Assembly: GCF_900107285.1 (NCBI RefSeq)
Contig: NZ_FNPK01000001.1
Location: 1 to 64,000, forward strand
Reading direction: 5' to 3'
Length of the DNA stretch: 64,000 bases
From: Acinetobacter kyonggiensis
GTDB taxonomy: Bacteria; Pseudomonadota; Gammaproteobacteria; Pseudomonadales; Moraxellaceae
The notes beneath the pieces were generated by a model that was not told the DNA's origin, did not search any database, and worked only from the letters and a program-made list of their open reading frames with translations. Shown here piece after piece: positions 47,748-55,869 of the stretch. A program made the translations under genes and the position numbers. Position 1 is the stretch's first letter; each line of letters starts with the position of its first letter.

Positions 47748-49013
47748 ATGCAAGATTCAATTGAACAATATATGCAAACGGTAGGACAACAAGCACGCCA
47801 AGCTTCTCGCGTGTTGGCAAGCGCTTCTACCCAAACTAAAAACCATGCTTTATCTGCAATTTACACTGCTTTACAAGACAGTGAAGCTGCAATTTTAGCT
47901 GCGAACCAAATGGATATGACCAAAGGTCGTAACAACCATTTGGACAGTGCATTACTTGATCGCTTAGAGCTTACTCCCACACGCTTTAAAGACATGTTAC
48001 ATGGCTTAAAAGATGTCATGAATTTGCTCGACCCAATTGGTGAAATCACCGATTTAGCCTATCGCCCTTCAGGTATTCAGTTGGGCAAAATGCGCGTACC
48101 TTTAGGTGTTGTGGGGATGATTTACGAATCACGTCCCAACGTCACTTTAGAAGCTGCATCACTGGCATTAAAGTCAGGCAATGCCATTATTTTGCGTGGT
48201 GGTTCTGAAGCATTAGAATCCAATAAAGCCATTGCCCAAGCCATTCAACATGGTTTAAAAGCATCTGGACTACCTGAAACTTCGGTACAAGTGGTGAATA
48301 CCGCGGATCGTGCAGCAGTCGGACATCTGATTACCATGTCTGAATATGTCGATGTCATTGTGCCGCGCGGTGGTAAAAGCCTGATTGAACGAATTAGCAA
48401 TGAGGCGCGTATTCCAGTGATTAAGCATCTGGATGGCAATTGTCATGTTTTTGTTGAAGCACAAGCCGATTTGCAAAAGGCCTTACCGATTGCTCTGAAT
48501 GCCAAAACGCATCGTTACGGTGTGTGTAATGCTATGGAAAGCTTGCTGGTCGATGAGAAAGTGGCTGAAGAATTTTTGCCACGCATTGCTGAATTATATG
48601 CAGAAAAACAGGTTGAACTTCGTGGCTGCCGCGAAACACAGCGCATTCTCGGTTCAACGGTAAAACCTGCCAGCGAAGAAGATTGGTACACCGAATATTT
48701 AGGTCCAATTTTAGCCGTTAAAGTGGTGAGTGGCATTGATGAAGCCATTGAGCATATTAATAAATATGGATCACATCACACCGATGCCATTATTACTGAA
48801 AACTATAGCCTTGCCCGCCAATTCTTAGCACGTGTCGACTCAAGTTCGGTGATGATCAATGCCTCTACCCGTTTTGCCGATGGTTTTGAATATGGTTTAG
48901 GTGCCGAAATTGGTATTTCAACCGATAAAATTCATGCCCGTGGCCCTGTTGGACTCGAAGGTCTCACTTCACAAAAATGGGTGGTTTTCGGTGATGGTCA
49001 AATTCGCCAATAA
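47748..49013 (+). CDS. proA: Glutamate-5-semialdehyde dehydrogenase (gamma-glutamyl phosphate reductase)
   Basis: ProA reduces gamma-glutamyl phosphate to glutamate-5-semialdehyde, the second step of proline synthesis. The 421-aa protein is an aldehyde-dehydrogenase fold. Its catalytic cysteine is in [16 protein letters not shown], and family motifs [18 protein letters not shown] and [15 protein letters not shown] are present. The length is standard (417 in E. coli). proB is not adjacent, so the E. coli proBA operon is split here. Confidence 0.97.
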   Translation: MQDSIEQYMQTVGQQARQASRVLASASTQTKNHALSAIYTALQDSEAAILAANQMDMTKGRNNHLDSALLDRLELTPTRFKDMLHGLKDVMNLLDPIGEITDLAYRPSGIQLGKMRVPLGVVGMIYESRPNVTLEAASLALKSGNAIILRGGSEALESNKAIAQAIQHGLKASGLPETSVQVVNTADRAAVGHLITMSEYVDVIVPRGGKSLIERISNEARIPVIKHLDGNCHVFVEAQADLQKALPIALNAKTHRYGVCNAMESLLVDEKVAEEFLPRIAELYAEKQVELRGCRETQRILGSTVKPASEEDWYTEYLGPILAVKVVSGIDEAIEHINKYGSHHTDAIITENYSLARQFLARVDSSSVMINASTRFADGFEYGLGAEIGISTDKIHARGPVGLEGLTSQKWVVFGDGQIRQ

Positions 49014-49038
49014 ACCCCTTTAATTCATTAAAGTATCC

Positions 49039-49068
49039 GTGTTCAGTTTCAAGCATGAAGCTGAACAC
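49039..49068 (+). terminator. Hairpin after proA, possible terminator or mRNA-stabilising stem
   Basis: GTGTTCAG and CTGAACAC pair, with an inner GTTTCA/TGAAGC-like extension, 25 bp past the proA stop. No T-run follows. Confidence 0.4.
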
Positions 49069-49132
49069 AGTCACTACAATATCCCTGCGCTAAATTTCGT
49101 AACATCATAAAAACAACGATAAAAGGAAAAAG

Positions 49133-49549
49133 ATGATGTTCTATTATTTAATGATCTGTACATTTTCATTGGCATTATTGGTTTCTTTTGGTGTCATGAA
49201 AATTTTTTCACATTCGATTAACCAAATTTTAGCGCGTATTATCAACGACCCCATTCACAGTGCTTGGGCTAAATACACCAAATTTGCGGGCATGGTGGTC
49301 GGCACGTCATCAGGGATTCGTATTTATGATATGGAAAAATACATCACACCACTGACCTATACCGATAGTGACAAAAAAATTGTCATTGAATTAACCCAAG
49401 AACGCTGGGTACTGGAAATTTACCGCACGATTATTGAAACCTTACAGGGCTTAGCTTGGATGATGCTGGTATTTTTTATGGTGGCATTAATTGCTTATGT
49501 AATCGTGCGTTGGTCAGAAATCAAATACCAATCCAAGCCTTCAGACTGA
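49133..49549 (+). CDS. Small inner-membrane protein of unknown function
   Basis: The 138-aa protein has an N-terminal helix (about 3-25, FYYLMICTFSLALLVSFGVM) and a C-terminal helix (about 105-127, LAWMMLVFFMVALIAYVIV). Between them is a hydrophilic domain of about 75 residues containing RIYDMEKYITPLTYTDSDKKIVIEL. Two adjacent ATGs follow AAAGGAAAAAG, so the start is 49133 or 49136. It lies 119 bp after proA. I do not recognise the family. Confidence 0.75.
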   Translation: MMFYYLMICTFSLALLVSFGVMKIFSHSINQILARIINDPIHSAWAKYTKFAGMVVGTSSGIRIYDMEKYITPLTYTDSDKKIVIELTQERWVLEIYRTIIETLQGLAWMMLVFFMVALIAYVIVRWSEIKYQSKPSD

Positions 49550-49828
49550 AACCAATCCAATGGTTCCAGATACATTATGCTACTGTTATACAAGCAACAA
49601 TGTATTTGGCGAACAAAACATGACTATAAATAAAAACAATCACCTGATAAATTTTAAGTATTAATCGTTTTCAGGTCGATAGTGCTTAAGTCTAATCACC
49701 TAAAGTCTATCTTGGACAGAAAAAAAACACATGTTAAAACATCTTTAAAGATCCAGATTGCATTAAATCGTACTGCATGAAGATCACTACGGACAACTTA
49801 ATTTCAATTAGAATTCGGGTATAAAAAC

Positions 49829-51046
49829 GTGTCTACATCAGTATTAGTAATTAACTGCGGATCTTCATCAATTAAATATGCACTTGTTTCTGAACGTCGT
49901 GAAGATCGTATTTTTGGTTTGGCAGAAAATTTAGGTTCTGCTGAAGCACGCATCAAAGGCATTACCGCAGGTGGTGCTGCACTTGAACTTTCAATTCCAC
50001 ATGCCGACCATGAAAAGGCTTTGGAAACCATTTTAGAACGCTTATCGCATTATAATCCGCAAGCCATTGGTCATCGTGTAGTACATGGCGGCACACTGAC
50101 CAAAGCAGAATTACTGACACCTGAAATTGTTGACCGTATTCGTGCAGCAACACCGCTTGCACCGCTTCATAACCCTGCACATTTGGTGGGTATTGACGCA
50201 ACCATGCGCTTATTCCCTGAATTACCGCAAGTCGCTGTATTTGATACTGCATTCCATCAAACCATGCCTGCACATGCATACCGTTATGCATTACCTAAAT
50301 TCTTGTATACAGAACATAATGTCCGTCGCTACGGTTTCCACGGTACTAGTCATGCCTATGTTTCAGAACGTGGTTCTTTACTTGCAGGCAGTTATAAACA
50401 AGGCGGCTGGCTTACCGCGCACTTGGGTAACGGTAGCTCGACATGTGCCATCTGGAATGGTGAAAGTGTCGATACTTCTATGGGCTTAACCCCATTAGAA
50501 GGTGTGGTGATGGGAACCCGTAGTGGTGATGTCGACCCAAGTCTCCATAGCTTCTTGGCAAGCAACTTAGGTTGGGATATTTATAAAATTGACAAAATGC
50601 TCAATAGCCAAAGTGGTTTATTAGGCTTGTCTGATTTATCCAATGACATGCGTACGCTGATTGAAGCATCAGAACAAGGCAATGAAGATGCAAGCATTGC
50701 AATTGAAGTGTTCTGCTATCGCCTCGCTAAATCACTGGCCGCTTTAAGCTGCGGCTTACCACGCCTTGATGGTTTATTCTTTACGGGTGGTATTGGTGAA
50801 AACTCTGCCTATATTCGTGAAAAAACACTGGCATACCTCCCTCACTTTGGCTTCAACTTAAGTAAAGAGCAAAACGATAACTTAAAGCGTGGCACTGAAG
50901 GTCGTATCGATGCGGGAACAGGCCCTCAAATTTGGGTTGTTCCGACCGATGAAGAAGGTCGTATCGCTAAAGAGACTGAGTATGTGGTGAGCCAAGAGGT
51001 GAATCAAGCAGCTGCAAAAAAGTCTAAAGATATTGCGATTGCTTAA
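49829..51046 (+). CDS. ackA: Acetate kinase
   Basis: AckA interconverts acetyl phosphate and acetate with ATP. The 405-aa protein has the phosphate-binding motif [15 protein letters not shown] at the start, the catalytic-site HRVVHGG segment, [13 protein letters not shown] and GNGSSTCAI. It appears to begin at a GTG codon; no ATG lies near the conserved N-terminus. The pta gene follows 57 bp after its stop, forming an acetate-overflow operon. A 279-bp AT-rich region upstream should contain the promoter. Confidence 0.97.
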   Translation: MSTSVLVINCGSSSIKYALVSERREDRIFGLAENLGSAEARIKGITAGGAALELSIPHADHEKALETILERLSHYNPQAIGHRVVHGGTLTKAELLTPEIVDRIRAATPLAPLHNPAHLVGIDATMRLFPELPQVAVFDTAFHQTMPAHAYRYALPKFLYTEHNVRRYGFHGTSHAYVSERGSLLAGSYKQGGWLTAHLGNGSSTCAIWNGESVDTSMGLTPLEGVVMGTRSGDVDPSLHSFLASNLGWDIYKIDKMLNSQSGLLGLSDLSNDMRTLIEASEQGNEDASIAIEVFCYRLAKSLAALSCGLPRLDGLFFTGGIGENSAYIREKTLAYLPHFGFNLSKEQNDNLKRGTEGRIDAGTGPQIWVVPTDEEGRIAKETEYVVSQEVNQAAAKKSKDIAIA

Positions 51047-51103
51047 GTGCTCGCAAACCTTATGCTCGGATTAAACCAATCTTTTATTATTTAGAATAAA
51101 TTT

Positions 51104-53263
51104 ATGAAAACAATTTTGCTGGTACCCACTGGAGAAGGTGTAGGTTTATCTTCAGCCTGCTTAGGACTTATTTACGCTTTGGAATGCCAAGGTGTAAAAG
51201 CAGGTTTTCTTAAACCTTTTTCACAAGAAGCGCATCAAGAATCAGACCGTTCAACGGCATTGTATCGCCATTTATCAAACAGCGAAACGGTTGAACCGAT
51301 TCCTTATCTCAAGCTCATCCAACAACTCAACTTAGGTGAGAATGATGAGTTACTTGAAGATGCAGTACGATTACATCGCCAAATTGCTAAACATCATGAT
51401 TTGATTATTGTCGAAGGTCTGGTGCCAAACAGTCGTGACGCATTTGCATCTACACTCAATGCCGCTTTGGCTCAGGCGCTGGATGCAAAAGTGATTATCG
51501 TCAGTAATGCCGATATTAACAAACCTGAAGTGACAGCTGAAAAAGTCGAAAATCAATTACGCTATTTGGGTGGAGCATCGTCTACCCGTATGGCTGGCGT
51601 ATTGTTCATGCGTACTAAAGGCTTACCAGAAGACTCTGCTAAAATTCCTGTAACGATTGATCCAAATTTACGCTTGATTAGCGATACCAATAAATTTACC
51701 GCCAATATTCAAAAAACTCATGCACATATTGGGTCCGAAAAACTTCCAGTGATTGGTTTAGTCCCTTTTAGCAATACGCTGAGTGTGCCACGAATCTCTG
51801 ATTTGGCCGCCCATATTTCAGCAGAATGGATTAACCAAGGTGAAGCTAAGCAACGTCGGGTATTACACAGCAGTTTAATTGCTTCAAATATTGAACATGA
51901 ACTCAATAAATTTGTCGCGGGTGAACTGATTATTAGTGCCTCTGACCGCATTGATGTTTTATTGGCCAGTAGCTTAGCCACCAGCAATGGTGTTCCATTG
52001 GCAGGCTTAGTGCTGACTGAACATCACGAACCGAATGCTTCCGTTTTAGAGTTCTGTCAAGCTGCAATTAAAAATGGTTTACCGATTCTGCATACATCTT
52101 TAAGCACATTTGAAACAGCACAAAATCTTGCAAACTTAAGCAATGAAATTCCAATTGATGACACTGAACGTGCAGAACAAGTGACACGTTTCGTTTCTAG
52201 CCACATCAATGCCGATTGGATTGCACTGCTTTTAAATGGCTCATACAAACCGCGCTTATCCCCTTCAGCTTTCCGTCATGAATTGGTACAAAAATCAATT
52301 GCAGCGAAAAAACGTATTGTATTACCAGAAGGTGACGAGCCGCGTACCATTCAAGCAGCAGCAATCTGCCAATCACGTGGTATCGCACATTGTATCTTAT
52401 TGGCAAAACCTGAAATTGTAGTTGAAGTCGCTAAAGCACGTAATATTGAATTACCGCATGATCTTGAAATTATTGATCCTGACCTGATTCGTGAAAACTA
52501 TGTACCGAAAATGGTTGAACTACGCAAAGGTAAAATCAACGAACTACAAGCGCGTGAACAACTTCAAGATACTGTTGTTTTAGGGACGATGATGCTTGCT
52601 CTAGATCAAGTGGATGGCTTGGTCTCTGGTGCTGTACATACCACGGCCAATACTGTTCGCCCTGCATTCCAACTGATTAAAACTGCACCTGAATATTCAT
52701 TGGTATCCTCTGTGTTCTTCATGTTGTTACCTGATGAAGTCTACGTTTATGGTGACTGTGCGATTAATCCAGATCCTGATGCTGAACAATTGGCTGAAAT
52801 TGCCATTCAGTCTGCCGACTCTGCTAAAGCCTTTGGTATTGACCCACGTATTGCCATGATCTCTTATTCAACAGGAACATCGGGTGCTGGTGCAGAAGTT
52901 GAAAAAGTGGCGAAAGCGACTGAAATTGCCAAACAACGTCGTCCTGATCTACTTATTGATGGCCCACTACAATACGATGCGGCTTCGGTTGAAAGTGTTG
53001 GACGTTCAAAAGCCCCTGATTCACAAGTTGCTGGTCGTGCCAATGTGTTTATTTTCCCTGATTTGAACACAGGCAACACCACATATAAAGCCGTTCAACG
53101 CTCGGCAAATGTGGTGAGTGTAGGGCCAATGTTGCAAGGTTTAAATAAACCTGTAAATGACTTGTCTCGTGGTGCATTGGTCGATGATATTGTGTTCACC
53201 ATTGCTTTGACGGCAATTCAGGCTGAACAACAAATTGAAGCCAAGGCCAGCAAAGCCTCTTAA
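51104..53263 (+). CDS. pta: Phosphate acetyltransferase
   Basis: Pta interconverts acetyl-CoA and acetyl phosphate. The 719-aa protein is the long form: an N-terminal P-loop-like domain (about 1-210, opening LLVPTGEGVGLSSACLGLIY), a DRTGG domain (about 220-330) and the C-terminal catalytic PTA domain (about 390-712). The last contains VLPEGDEPRTIQAAAICQSRGIAHC and the signature DLNTGNTTYKAVQRSA. E. coli Pta is 714 aa. It is the last gene of the ackA-pta operon and has its own terminator. Confidence 0.97.
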   Translation: MKTILLVPTGEGVGLSSACLGLIYALECQGVKAGFLKPFSQEAHQESDRSTALYRHLSNSETVEPIPYLKLIQQLNLGENDELLEDAVRLHRQIAKHHDLIIVEGLVPNSRDAFASTLNAALAQALDAKVIIVSNADINKPEVTAEKVENQLRYLGGASSTRMAGVLFMRTKGLPEDSAKIPVTIDPNLRLISDTNKFTANIQKTHAHIGSEKLPVIGLVPFSNTLSVPRISDLAAHISAEWINQGEAKQRRVLHSSLIASNIEHELNKFVAGELIISASDRIDVLLASSLATSNGVPLAGLVLTEHHEPNASVLEFCQAAIKNGLPILHTSLSTFETAQNLANLSNEIPIDDTERAEQVTRFVSSHINADWIALLLNGSYKPRLSPSAFRHELVQKSIAAKKRIVLPEGDEPRTIQAAAICQSRGIAHCILLAKPEIVVEVAKARNIELPHDLEIIDPDLIRENYVPKMVELRKGKINELQAREQLQDTVVLGTMMLALDQVDGLVSGAVHTTANTVRPAFQLIKTAPEYSLVSSVFFMLLPDEVYVYGDCAINPDPDAEQLAEIAIQSADSAKAFGIDPRIAMISYSTGTSGAGAEVEKVAKATEIAKQRRPDLLIDGPLQYDAASVESVGRSKAPDSQVAGRANVFIFPDLNTGNTTYKAVQRSANVVSVGPMLQGLNKPVNDLSRGALVDDIVFTIALTAIQAEQQIEAKASKAS

Positions 53264-53283
53264 TTTCATTTAATTGTTTTCAA

Positions 53284-53311
53284 AGACCACTCTTTCGAGA
53301 GTGGTTTTTTT
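53284..53311 (+). terminator. Rho-independent terminator of ackA-pta
   Basis: ACCACTCT and AGAGTGGT pair around four bases and are followed by a run of T residues, 22 bp past the pta stop codon. Confidence 0.88.
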
Positions 53312-53318
53312 CATGTGA

Positions 53319-53346
53319 ATTTTATATAACGACCATTATGTTAAAT
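53319..53346 (+). other. dif/pdif-like XerC-XerD site 1 (divergent copy)
   Basis: An 11-bp half ATTTTATATAA (9 of 11 matching the XerC-type arm ATTTCGTATAA), then a 6-bp spacer CGACCA, then TTATGTTAAAT, which equals the canonical XerD arm of the E. coli dif site. It is oriented XerC to XerD on the plus strand, inverted relative to sites 2 and 3. It lies between the pta terminator and the SUKH remnant, and the remnant's stop codon falls inside the XerD arm. Confidence 0.6.
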
Positions 53347-53923
53347 CCGATATAGAAAGCCAATAAACCTCCATTGTGTAATGGAATAAAATATATAATA
53401 TTTTTCAAAACTAGGATTTATATCAGGAAAAGTAGAAGGGAAAGAATGACAAATTAGTTTTTGTTGCAAAATCCCAAGCAGAAAATCAGGAATAGACATT
53501 TTGAATACTTCCCAATTTAATGACCGAGCCTCATTTATAATGATGTTCCATTCTGCTAGAGACCCTGATACTTGCCAAAAAGTAGATCTCCATTATCAGT
53601 CATACTAAATGGAAAAATACTATTTTCTAAAGGGAAGAAATCATAGGGAATTTTCCCTCCATATTCCTTTAAATCATTATAAATTTTTGTTTGAATATAT
53701 AGTTGGTCAACTAAATTAATATTAGTATTTTCTGAGAATGGATTAAAGATTGTTAAAAAATTGATCCAGAACCATAAGTTTATATAAACTCCTTATAATC
53801 ATTAGGTATTATTAATTCTAAATTATCCTCTATAGCGCTCTATGAATGATTATTAAAAACATTAGCAATCTCTGATGGTTCTCTTGGTGGAGGCATATTT
53901 TTAATAATATCATCAAGAATCAT
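53341..53923 (-). pseudogene. SUKH (SMI1/KNR4) family immunity-type pseudogene
   Basis: Read on the minus strand from the ATG at 53923, the sequence gives MILDDIIKNMPPPREPSEIA, then a TAG at codon 28, then IEDNLELIIPNDYKEFI, then a TAA at codon 48 followed by TYGSGSIF. A one-base loss in the T-run at 53755-53760 shifts the frame to FLTIFNPFSENTNINLVDQL and on to YGGKIPYDFFPLENSIFPF and TDNGDLLF. A second one-base loss at 53577-53581 shifts to QVSGSLAEWNIIINEARS, ending at a TAA at 53341. The PNDYKEF, YGSGS and PFAxxxxGDLLFW-like pattern is typical of SUKH proteins, many of which are immunity proteins of polymorphic toxins. It is clearly inactive. Confidence 0.8.
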
Positions 53924-54050
53924 TTTAAATATAAATAAAATTTATCACAAAAATTTAAAAAAATTACTCATATATAGTAAGAATTCAAAGCGCAACTTAG
54001 GCAAATATTATAAGGTAGGTTACTACTATCTAATTATTCATTTAATCTAA
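53924..54050. other. AT-rich spacer in the islet
   Basis: About 130 bp between the SUKH remnant and the second dif-like site. No reading frame or hairpin of note was seen. Confidence 0.4.
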
Positions 54051-54078
54051 AATCAACATAATATACCTTATGCGAAAT
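54051..54078 (-). other. dif/pdif-like XerC-XerD site 2
   Basis: On the minus strand the order is ATTTCGCATAA (XerC-type arm), spacer GGTATA, then TTATGTTGATT (XerD-type arm). Both arms differ by one base or less from the pdif arms known from Acinetobacter plasmids (ATTTCGTATAA and TTATGTTAATT). Further similarity with site 3 extends into the flanks (about 37 bp in all, 54046-54082). Confidence 0.75.
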
Positions 54079-54116
54079 GCCCAAAGCATCGGCATTTCTA
54101 GCGATTATTTTAGTGG

Positions 54117-54467
54117 CTATTCAGAATTAAATAGCTCATGTAACCCTATCTCAGAAGGATCATTTAGCATGAATGTATTTTCTTGTGTTTTATAAGCTAA
54201 TTCAAACTGTCCCTTTTCTTTGTCAATAATTCTAACACCATCAAAGACTGCAAAAACACCAAATAAGACATCATGAGCTATTAACTCCATTATGGTATTC
54301 ACGTTATTAGTATTTTCTTCTGATAAGCTATTATACCATTCAGATAAATTTTTCATCTTAGGTGAAATACTTCTACCATGTGGACTTTTTAACCTAGAAA
54401 TAACACCCTTGACTCCATCATCTTGAACATAGAGCCTAAGTGCATCAACAAACTCAGCGTTATCCAT
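54117..54467 (-). CDS. 116-aa protein of unknown function in a dif-bounded cassette
   Basis: This small, acidic, soluble protein begins MDNAEFVDALRLYVQDDGVK and ends LNDPSEIGLHELFNSE. It has no signal peptide, membrane helix or cysteine. It looks mainly helical up to about residue 75 (LMELIAHDVLFGVFAVFDGVR-like core), then has two strands. The ATG is preceded by GAGGAAA at good spacing, a strong ribosome binding site, and the frame is intact. It lies between two dif-like sites in direct orientation and beside a SUKH remnant. An immunity-protein role is possible by context and size, but I do not recognise the family. Confidence 0.78.
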   Translation of the reverse strand: MDNAEFVDALRLYVQDDGVKGVISRLKSPHGRSISPKMKNLSEWYNSLSEENTNNVNTIMELIAHDVLFGVFAVFDGVRIIDKEKGQFELAYKTQENTFMLNDPSEIGLHELFNSE

Positions 54468-54522
54468 TATTATTTCCTCATTCTGATGGATGCTGCCACA
54501 TCATTTTATTTACTTTTTCTAA

Positions 54523-54550
54523 AATTAACATAATACAGCTTATACGAAAT
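54523..54550 (-). other. dif/pdif-like XerC-XerD site 3
   Basis: On the minus strand the order is ATTTCGTATAA (XerC-type arm), spacer GCTGTA, then TTATGTTAATT (XerD-type arm). Both arms match the pdif arms of Acinetobacter plasmid modules as I know them. It has the same orientation as site 2, 472 bp away, so the 116-aa gene lies between direct repeats. It marks the right edge of the islet; the methyltransferase gene lies 141 bp further on. Confidence 0.78.
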
Positions 54551-54691
54551 ACGCTTGTTAGAACCCATTTAAAAATCATTTACTTAATTCACATCAAAAA
54601 GCTCAACTTATGCTAATTAGGCTTTTTACATAACTAGTCGCGTTCCACGCTCATTATTTAATCATTATTCCACATTTTTATTTAGCATAAT

Positions 54692-55306
54692 TTAATAAAG
54701 TTTTTGCGCTAACCACACCGTATGTCCTGTACATTCAACATCTTCAACGACCATTTTTATGACCTGAAAACCATGATCATTCAATAACGCTGTATATTCT
54801 TCAGGGGCAAGACTTGCATGATACAAAGCATCGCCAAACAAATCGCCTATCGCTTCACCATGGCTTGGCCCACTGCTAAACATCAGCGCCGTCCCTTGCT
54901 GTGCAAATCGTGTAAATTGACTAAACATCTGCCGTTGATCATTCGGTGTTAAATGAAAAAAACTATCCCACGCCAAAATAGCATTAAATTTTTGATCTAA
55001 TTCAACGGTTCGCATGTCTGCTTGAAGCCAACGCTGTTCAGGAAAATTTTGCCTAGCCATTTCAATCATCACATCTGAACTATCGACAGCTATTATTTTA
55101 TGATCATGCTGAATCAGATAATCTGCTATGGGTTTTCCCGAACCACAACCTAAATCTAATATTTCAGAATGTTGGGGAATGAATGATAAAAAATGATCTA
55201 ACCATGTTTTTTCATACAGAAAATTGCCGCGTAATTCAGTCCATGCACGCGCATGTTTTTTATAAATTTCAATAATATTTTGCGCAGACTCGAACTGATT
55301 TTTCAT
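54692..55306 (-). CDS. Class I SAM-dependent methyltransferase
   Basis: The 204-aa protein has the SAM-binding motif I EILDLGCGSGKPIADYL, motif II HKIIAVDSSDVMIEMARQNFP, and the post-motif region NAILAWDSFFHLTPNDQR. It is a stand-alone small-molecule-type methyltransferase; the substrate cannot be told. Its presumed promoter region contains six perfect tandem copies of an 8-bp repeat starting 49 bp upstream of the ATG. It marks the core-genome flank of the dif-site islet. Confidence 0.87.
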   Translation of the reverse strand: MKNQFESAQNIIEIYKKHARAWTELRGNFLYEKTWLDHFLSFIPQHSEILDLGCGSGKPIADYLIQHDHKIIAVDSSDVMIEMARQNFPEQRWLQADMRTVELDQKFNAILAWDSFFHLTPNDQRQMFSQFTRFAQQGTALMFSSGPSHGEAIGDLFGDALYHASLAPEEYTALLNDHGFQVIKMVVEDVECTGHTVWLAQKLY

Positions 55307-55354
55307 GATTCAAAATTTCTTATGTTTTAAACAGTATACGTAAATTTAGATCAT

Positions 55355-55402
55355 GATTTGAAGATTTGAAGATTTGAAGATTTGAAGATTTGAAGATTTG
55401 AA
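55355..55402. repeat. Six tandem copies of GATTTGAA
   Basis: Six uninterrupted copies of the 8-bp unit GATTTGAA span 48 bp, followed by a T-run. They lie between 49 and 96 bp upstream of the methyltransferase ATG, where promoter elements would be expected. Such arrays can gain or lose units by slipped-strand mispairing. Confidence 0.97.
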
Positions 55403-55432
55403 TTTTTTTAAACAAAAAAAAGAAGATAAAGC

Positions 55433-55519
55433 TTAAGCCTGATCTTCTTGTTGACCGTAGAACCACGTTGCTGCGATAAACAATGAAAAACCAACCACTG
55501 AAACAACTGCTGTAATCAT
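55433..55519 (-). CDS. Possible 28-aa single-helix membrane protein
   Basis: The frame encodes MITAVVSVVGFSLFIAATWF followed by YGQQEDQA. It has one hydrophobic helix (about 2-20), a Trp-Phe-Tyr interfacial cluster and a short acidic C-terminus, the layout of tiny subunits such as CydX, KdpF or CcoQ-type helpers, but without their specific motifs. The ribosome binding site is weak (a purine run AGAGTAAAAAA upstream). Non-random membrane-protein composition is the main support. No respiratory operon is adjacent. Confidence 0.45.
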   Translation of the reverse strand: MITAVVSVVGFSLFIAATWFYGQQEDQA

Positions 55520-55869
55520 GTGTTTTTTACTCTAAATTTAATGAAATAATTATGTAAAAGTTTTATGACAATATTATGACAACACTGTCATATTCCACAT
55601 AATCAGAAATAATATTTTAACTTTCAAAAAGATATAGATAAAAATACATTTAACACATCTTAATTTGAGCTTTAAATACCATCCTCATACTGAAATATGA
55701 CCACTTTTCATTCTATCTATGACAAAAAATACCATAAAAATGGTATCAATCTTCAGTTGAAATTGCCTATTAAACTTTCGCCCAAAAAGCAGTCAAAATA
55801 CCCACAAAACTTGCTTTTTATCTTATAATTTAGCCCGCTAGCTAACAGCCCGCTCAAGAGATATTTGAT
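55520..55869 (+). promoter_or_regulatory. Upstream region of the fumarase gene
   Basis: About 350 bp, very AT-rich, with a short dyad TTATGACAATATTATGACAA-like duplication (TATGACAATAT, TATGACAACAC) near 55562-55587. It should contain promoters for the fumarase gene and the small divergent frame. No named operator was recognised. Confidence 0.35.

Noticed and set aside
54600..54690. A fourth XerD-like arm (minus-strand TTATGCTAAAT) near 54678-54688
   Set aside because: No XerC-like arm lies at the required 6-bp distance, so it was not counted as a site.
55355..55402. CRISPR-like array
   Set aside because: The 8-bp units are directly adjacent with no spacers; this is a simple tandem repeat.
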